Below, piece by piece: positions 58,573 through 64,000 of a stretch of DNA of 64,000 nucleotides (within the stretch, counting starts at the first letter, position 1; every line of letters starts with the position of its first letter). Origin of the DNA: Synaphobranchus kaupii (lineage: Eukaryota > Chordata > Actinopteri > Anguilliformes > Synaphobranchidae); the NCBI GenBank assembly GCA_029718625.1, contig CM056391.1:2393663-2457662 (forward strand). Reading direction: 5' to 3'. The notes beneath the pieces are model-generated. The model worked only from the letters and a program-made list of their open reading frames with translations, did no database searches and was not told where the DNA came from. A program made the translations under genes and the position numbers.

Positions 58573-60640
58573 TTAACAGAAATGAGGAGGCCAAATAAGA
58601 CTTGTGTGTTGCGGTATCAGATTGTTTTGGCTTACTGACTTCATAATTCAAACAGATAACAGGTAATATTGTGAAATTTCCTAGCCTTTGCAATAAAAAG
58701 AACATTTTAACACTGACATGCACATTGTGTGCCTCAAAAAAACTTGGGAATAGGTGGGGATCGAACCAGCAACCTACTACACGGCAGTCAAATGCCTTAA
58801 CCACTAAGCTATTGGAACTTTCACAGTTGGTATAGTAGGTAGAAGGCCTGTTAAGCAGAGATAGTGTACTTGGCGGATGGCATACCTGCCATCCCAACAT
58901 TTGTATTTCTTTAGTGTCACCACGCAGATTGATTGGGTTAAAACTGCAGGGCTGAAGTCTTGATCCAACTCTCAATCAACCTAACAAGTTCAGAACTTTA
59001 TATCAAACGGTTTTAGAAGTACTAGAATTTGTGCGATAAGCCACGCCCAATGCAAAATTCATTGGCTTCTCATTCAGCCAATTTTTGACATACGCCTTAG
59101 TAAAGTAATGCATGTATGTAGGGATCCGGGTTGAGTAGCTTGAACAGGTTTGGTGCAAATTGGGCTAATTCTGTAGGAGGAGTAGCATTTTAAGTGTTTT
59201 ACAAAAAATGCTAATTAGCGGAAAATCGAAGATGGCAGACTTCATGGTTTCTTGAGGCAAATTTGTTGGGCAGGAGTAGCGGGATGTATCCACCAACTTA
59301 TGTGACTGTAGATCAAACGGGGCGTCGGCAGTGGGCGTGTCAATGCTTTTTAGTGAATTTTTAAATATTTTCTTACATTTGGATCTCTATAGCGCCACCA
59401 CATGGCTCGATTGGGTTGAAACTGGAGAGGTCAGGTCTAGATGTTACTCTTAAAAGAATTTCCAAGTTTCATAACTTTCTGTGAAATGGTTTTGGAATTA
59501 TTAGCATTTTTGTGATAAGCCACGCACACTGGATATTTATTGGCTCGTCATTCGGCCATCTTTTAAAATATCAAAATTCTGTATATAGATTTTATGAGGC
59601 ATGGTGTAAGGAGTGTGTTTACCAGGTTTCATGTAAATTGGTCAAATTTTATAGGAGGAGTAGTATTTTAAGTGTTTTACAAGTAATGCTAATTAGCGGA
59701 AAATCCAATAGGGCTAACTTGATGGTTCCTTGAGGCAAATTTGTTCAGTATGAGCAGCCGGACCTCTATCCCACATTTTGTGACTCTAGATAAAACGGGG
59801 CGTATGCAGTGGGCGTGTCAATGATTTTTAGTGAATTTTTAAATATTTTCTTATATTTGGATCTATATAGCGCCACCACGTGGCTCGATTGGGTTGAAAC
59901 TGTAGAGGTCAATTCCTCATGTTACTTGCTAGTTTCATGCTAATCAGCCTAGCGGTTAAGGAAAAACTCAAAGAAGTAATAAATGAGTACATTTAAGCCA
60001 AAATGTCGGCAAATTCAAGATGGCGCCCACCAAATTAGTAAAGTTCTATGATCTAAATCCGGCTCTTTGTCACTGTAGCAAGTTATACATCTCTGCAAAG
60101 GAACTGTGATTTTTAGTGAATTTTTTTATATTTCTTTATATTTGGAACTCTATAGCGCCACCACATGGATATATTGGGATAAAACTGTACATGTCTAGTC
60201 CTAATGGCACTCTTAACAGACCTACCAAGTTTCATAGCTTTCTGTAAAATCGTTTTGGAATTATTAGCATTTTTGTGATAAGCCACACCCAGTGAAATTT
60301 CATTGGCTCGTCATTCGGCCATCTTTGAAAATATCAAAATTCTGAATATAACTTTTATGAGACATGGTCTAACGAGTGAGTCTACCAAGTTTCATCTCAA
60401 TTGGTCAAATTCTGTAGGAGGAGTAGCATTTTAAGAGTTTGGGAATCCCCACAAGCGTGCCAAGTCTGGTGATTCTAGGACAAACCAGCTCATGGGAATT
60501 TTACGTGAAAGGGGAGAAAAAAAAAAAAAAGAATCTGAACAAAAACAATAGAGTACCTGCAGCTTTGCTGCACGGTCCCCTAATAAAAAGAATCTGAACA
60601 AAAACAATAGGGTACCTGCAGCTTCGCTGCACGGTCCCCT
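58560..60640. repeat. Right arm of the large inverted repeat
   Basis: This is the inverted partner of 53571-55680. It carries GACTTGTGTGTTGCGGTATC, the reversed tRNA-like sequence, then three blocks with CACCACATGGCTCGATTGGG or CACGTGGCTCGATTGGG. It ends with two copies of GCTGCACGGTCCCCTAATAA. The last unit is duplicated at the tip (60525-60640). Confidence 0.85.
58747..58818 (-). other. tRNA-like sequence with pol III boxes, inverted copy
   Basis: On the minus strand it reads GTTCCAATAGCTTAGTGG then GGTTCGATCCC. It is nearly the same as 55421-55493, with a few changes. The acceptor stem is absent here as well. Confidence 0.7.
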
Positions 60641-61335
60641 AATAATGTCTTTGTAAACATTTCAATCTTGTTCCATGTAATCTCACTGGGGTGTGTGTCA
60701 TCTACTTAAAGGGATAGTTTGCTTTGGGTACACTGTGGAGTGTTTGAGTGCGTTTGGTAGTGGATGCTACCGGTTGCCATAGAGTTGCGCTAGCATTAGC
60801 AACGTGTGTATGTCCAAAAGAAGGGACTATTCCAAACAGCTGAACAACACATTTCAGTTACAGTAGGTTTAGCATTTAAAACATATTTATATAACCTTCA
60901 AATGTTAAATATCACATGCCTTCACATCTGTCTTCACTGCAGAAGTTGGACAAAGAAAATGTTCAAATTGAAACTGTAAACTGTTATTAAATCGTCCATA
61001 TTCATGTTTAATTTAATTGTACGTCACTTCTGGGTGCAGCTGAGATACTCTAGTGCAGATACTCTAGTGCTCTTTAGACTGTTGTTGACTCTGTGCCACA
61101 ATGAATAAGTTTGCCACCTTGAAAAGAAAGTCTGAAACCAATGACGCTGAATGTTGAGGAGCCTGCTTGGCGAAGATCTCATGTTACTACAAAAATGCCT
61201 GTTGGAATTTCTGGGTGCAGCCGAGATGCTTGAGTGCTCTTTCGGCTTGCTGTTGTTGACTCTGTGCCATGATAAATAATTTTGCCACCTTAAAAGAAAG
61301 GATAGTTCTCTTTTTCCTTGGCCCAATGAGTCCTG

Positions 61336-61901
61336 GGCTGTGTCCGAATCAGAGCCCTGTTCCCTGTCCACTGTCCCCTGTCCACTGTCCCCTGTCCACT
61401 CAGACCCCTGTCTACTATGTGCCCTGTCCCCTCACATTGCAAGCAGTGTGCGAGAGAAATCCCGCAAAACTCTTTCCAAACTAGTGAGGAAGTAGTTCGT
61501 AATATCTTTTTAAAATTTTTTTATTTTTATTGAGAATATCAATCAGTTAACATATGACAATTGTTACAAAGTGTAGACTATGAATGAAGATAGAATTAAC
61601 AAAAATCAAAAAGAGTATTTTGTAATATGACCCACTCTTGTGCCATAGATATGCATATACGCTCTACGTCTTTTACATTTTTACTTCCGAGTTACTTACT
61701 GAAATTGTCGGGTGAGTGCACAGTTCTGCAGATGAGTGTGCTCCTGAATTCCCTCAACAAAACCCTGGAAATAAGTGGTTCATCCTGGTATTTTAAGTGC
61801 CCCCATTTGTGGGAAAAAGTCGCCCACTCAAAAGCTTTTTGACAAAGTGGACTCAAATATGCGTACTCAAAAGGGTATAGGGCTCTGATTCGGACACAGC
61901 C
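61336..61901. mobile_element. 566-bp MITE, GGCTGTGTCCGAATC ends
   Basis: Inverted ends GGCTGTGTCCGAATCAGAGC and GCTCTGATTCGGACACAGCC enclose non-coding text with three CCCTGTCCACTG repeats. The uninterrupted equivalent site in module 2 (CAATGAGTCATGGCCTC) shows that the element split ATGAGTC and ATGGCC, with a 3-base ATG-like duplication (CTG on the left, ATG on the right). An older copy is at 6193-6705. Confidence 0.9.
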
Positions 61902-61938
61902 ATGGCCTTTCTCTTTCAAGCATGAGGAACTAAACAAA

Positions 61939-61969
61939 ATGGAGGGATACGAATCTTCACACAAATCAG
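61939..61969 (+). CDS. Candidate first coding exon (MEGYESSHKS), module 3
   Basis: The ATG at 61939 follows AACTAAACAAA and encodes MEGYESSHKS plus one base, then CAG|gtgagaag. It is the counterpart of the exon at 57629, seven codons shorter because it lacks the internal repeat. Its intron is clearly similar to that of module 2 (AATGATATTTAGTAGTAC). The next exon is not identified and may lie beyond the window. The promoter region is split by the MITE just upstream. Confidence 0.45.
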
Positions 61970-62280
61970 GTGAGAAGCCAAAGTAATGATATTTTACACT
62001 CAGAATGATATTTAGTAGTACAAAAAGACAATAGTCAGTCATGCATTTAGTGTCTTATGGCCTGGACTCAATCAGCCTTTGTCCTTTACTTTGATATACA
62101 AATAAATCAAAGTTTCACCAAAGTTTTACTTTCTTCACAAAGACAGTTTGGTGCTTTCAGTCATTGCTGAACTTACCAAAATGTGCTTGATAAGAAGTAA
62201 AACGGCACTGGAATTTGTTTTGGAAGTTTAAGTTAAGGAAAATGGTTTAGGCAATGAAGAGCTGGTGGGAAGTGACAATT

Positions 62281-63400
62281 GATAGTAGACATTAATATGA
62301 CAGTAACCACGACGGGCAGGTTAACAGTATTAATAATACAATTTACTTAGAGGGAGTATTCTTTCTGTGTTTTCAGTCGGTGATTGAAGGTCCTTCTTCG
62401 TTTTCGAAAAAAAAACAAAAAAAAAAACTTTTTTTGTAAATGGAAGTGATGTCATACATTTTAAACATACTGTATATGCCCATATTTTTTGTTTTAAGGA
62501 TAAACATTTCATTATATATTTCCTCATAGTCTGAATATTGTTCAGTGACCGATTTACTCATAACTTGATATGATACCAGTTACTGATAAAACCCATTTCT
62601 GTAGGTTATTTCCCTTTTATTTTTTGTTTGCCTTTTATTGTTATTGTTTTATTTTATTTTTATTGTTTGTTACATAAATTCACAAGAACTTATTTAGTTC
62701 AACAAAAAATTTAACATACTACATGCGTACATGTATCTATCTTCTAACTGTACAATTGCTACTCTAACTGTTACTGCAATATTGCTATTGGGAATTCCAC
62801 TTCTTCAGTTTTGTATTAATTATTTCATTCACTGTCTCTCAAGGAATTGATTGAAACCCTTCAGTAAAATCTTCAGATTGTTTAAATTGTCTACACAATT
62901 GCACTACACATTGTAGCAATACAATACACATGCATTAAACAAAGCATGCACTTTTGTCTTTAACCGGTAGTAGATTTAAACATTTCAATTGTTACACATA
63001 TAAACAGTGCGCTTGCCTTGTTCTAATGAACTGTATAAGCAAATGTTAGATTTTCACTTACGCCTTCCTACTCTTACTTTCCCTCATTCTTTTTTTTTTT
63101 TTGTTTGTTATCAATGTCATAAAATGAAAGATCAAAATCCTAATGTGGCCAGCTCTGGATCACCAATGCATGATCCACGCACAGATGCAGGAATTTTCAA
63201 TTAAATGAATGAATGTTTTATTTTTGTGGAAATTATTTCTGCAGAACTACAATGGATAAATGTTAAATCTTTCTTAATTCTCATTTCTGGAATATTCTTC
63301 TACCACGTACACCAATAGAGATGGCTCAATCAGGTGGAGTTAAGTCCAACATATTTTTCAACAAGATATCAAGACTCAGAACGTGCTCCACCAAAAGGTT
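62281..63400. other. Putative intron; one small frame at 63123-63205
   Basis: This is AT-rich with T-runs. At 63123 a frame begins MKDQNPNVASSGSPMHDPRT and ends at TTCAATTAA (63205), after a T-rich tract. It is compositionally more coding-like than its surroundings, but has no convincing acceptor AG and no known domain. It may be a decayed exon of the plus-strand gene. Confidence 0.25.
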
Positions 63401-64000
63401 GAACGGCCATTAAAGGGTTAAAGCAAAGAATATTTCCCCCAATGAGCTATGGCGTTCGAAACATTGTGAAACTGAAAAGATTATAAGATCTAAATGAAGG
63501 AAGAAGAAACTTTGCAGAATTCAAAAGTTAAAGATATTTCAATAGCAATAAAATAGTTACACAAGTCAAAAAAGTAAATAATAATTATTAGATGGATTTC
63601 AATCTTGTGTGGTGTGGTGTGCTCTCACTGTGATCTAAACTGGGCTTTATTTGGTCTGTTTTTACACCCGCGTGCACATAGCGCAAGCAGGGGGTATTGT
63701 TTTTCGCTCCTGTCTGTGCATGTGTCTGTGCATGTGTCTGTATGTGTCCCTATCATCCATAACTCGATCAATTCTACTCCGATTGTGATGAAACTTTGAG
63801 GAAATGTTGACAGTTGGGCAATGACCTGAATCTTTAATCGATGCCCGACTTCACAGTGTAAGATCACAGTTTTAACCCCATGTGCGGGTGTAGCATCTTT
63901 CTGAGTGCCATTTTGGTCTTATTCCAAACAGCTGAACAATAGCACATATTTCATATTTCAGTTCAATAATGATCTCTCAGTTTTAGCATTTAAAACATAC
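63401..64000. repeat. Promoter module, copy 4 (runs off the window)
   Basis: AAGCAAAGAATATTTCCCCC and GAAGGAAGAAGAAACTTTGC repeat the text at 58006-58100. TATTCCAAACAGCTGAACAA and AGTTTTAGCATTTAAAACAT repeat the start of the leader region. A further module therefore probably continues past 64000. An inserted element at about 63661-63895 interrupts it. Confidence 0.6.
63661..63895. mobile_element. Small insertion with CACCCGC ends
   Basis: Left text TTACACCCGCGTGCACAT and right text ATGTGCGGGTGTAGCA are roughly inverted. Between them lies GTGATGAAACTTTGAGG and a short TGTCTGTGCATG repeat. It interrupts the module between CTGTTTT and CTTATTCC. Confidence 0.5.

Larger units (their letters stand above)
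60640..62280. repeat. Promoter module, copy 3
   Basis: The module text resumes after the right arm: CATTCCAAACAGCTGAACAA-like, the leader-exon block at 60915-60990, then two tandem copies of the core (61025-61130 and 61200-61330), a MITE, the plus-strand exon and first intron. On the minus side the TATA box is lost (ATATTCATG) and the donor has a 4-base deletion (GGCATGTGATA), so the minus promoter looks dead. A TTAA-type repeat start, TTAAAGGGATAGTTTGC, lies at about 60707. Confidence 0.65.

Overview
The window looks like teleost fish nuclear DNA. It is AT-rich with long CA/GT/CT microsatellites and Tc1/mariner, PIF/Harbinger-like, hAT-like and TTAA-flanked (Kolobok-like) DNA transposons. 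It also has tRNA-headed SINEs carrying fish-type L2 tails, a CR1/L2/Rex-group LINE, and AIG1-domain (GIMAP) coding exons. There are no bacterial-style operons, ribosome binding sites or CRISPR arrays. The species cannot be fixed from the sequence.

Layout. From 1 to about 32.8 kb I see no convincing protein-coding gene. It holds microsatellites, several tandem arrays (52-bp units at 2.27 and 4.93 kb, a 14-bp minisatellite at 7.0-7.5 kb, a 30-bp minisatellite at 23.55 kb), SINEs, fold-back MITEs and dead transposon pieces. A CpG-rich island at 2.73-3.07 kb is the best promoter candidate there. From 32.83 to 36.81 kb lies a TTAA-flanked element with a decayed P2RX7-like zinc-binding ORF, hit by two different, internally deleted Tc1-type elements sitting side by side.

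From 37.35 to 45.87 kb (minus strand) lies the clearest host gene: two AIG1/GIMAP exons whose splice sites and phases fit each other. They predict a protein of about 542 residues with one canonical GTPase domain, one degenerate GTPase-like domain and a glycine/alanine-rich, membrane-like tail. The 6.9-kb intron is almost all mobile DNA, including a 5.4-kb element with 500-bp terminal inverted repeats that contains two further nested transposons. A Tc1 element with a nearly intact DD34E transposase (46.6-48.1 kb), a hAT-like MITE and a LINE with an open 739-aa reverse transcriptase ORF follow.

From 53.57 to 60.65 kb is a large spaced inverted repeat (arms about 2.1 kb) with tRNA-like sequences near the inner ends. 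Between and beyond the arms are repeated copies of a small promoter module (about 56.0, 57.3, 60.9-62.0 and 63.4-64.0 kb). Each full copy has, on the minus strand, a TATA-like box, short leader exon and splice donor. On the plus strand it has an AT-rich core and a tiny first coding exon starting MEG. I read this as tandemly duplicated head-to-head promoters of an immune-type gene cluster. The minus-strand promoters may drive the GIMAP gene at 45.9 kb, and the plus-strand genes would continue beyond the window. This is inference from sequence layout alone.
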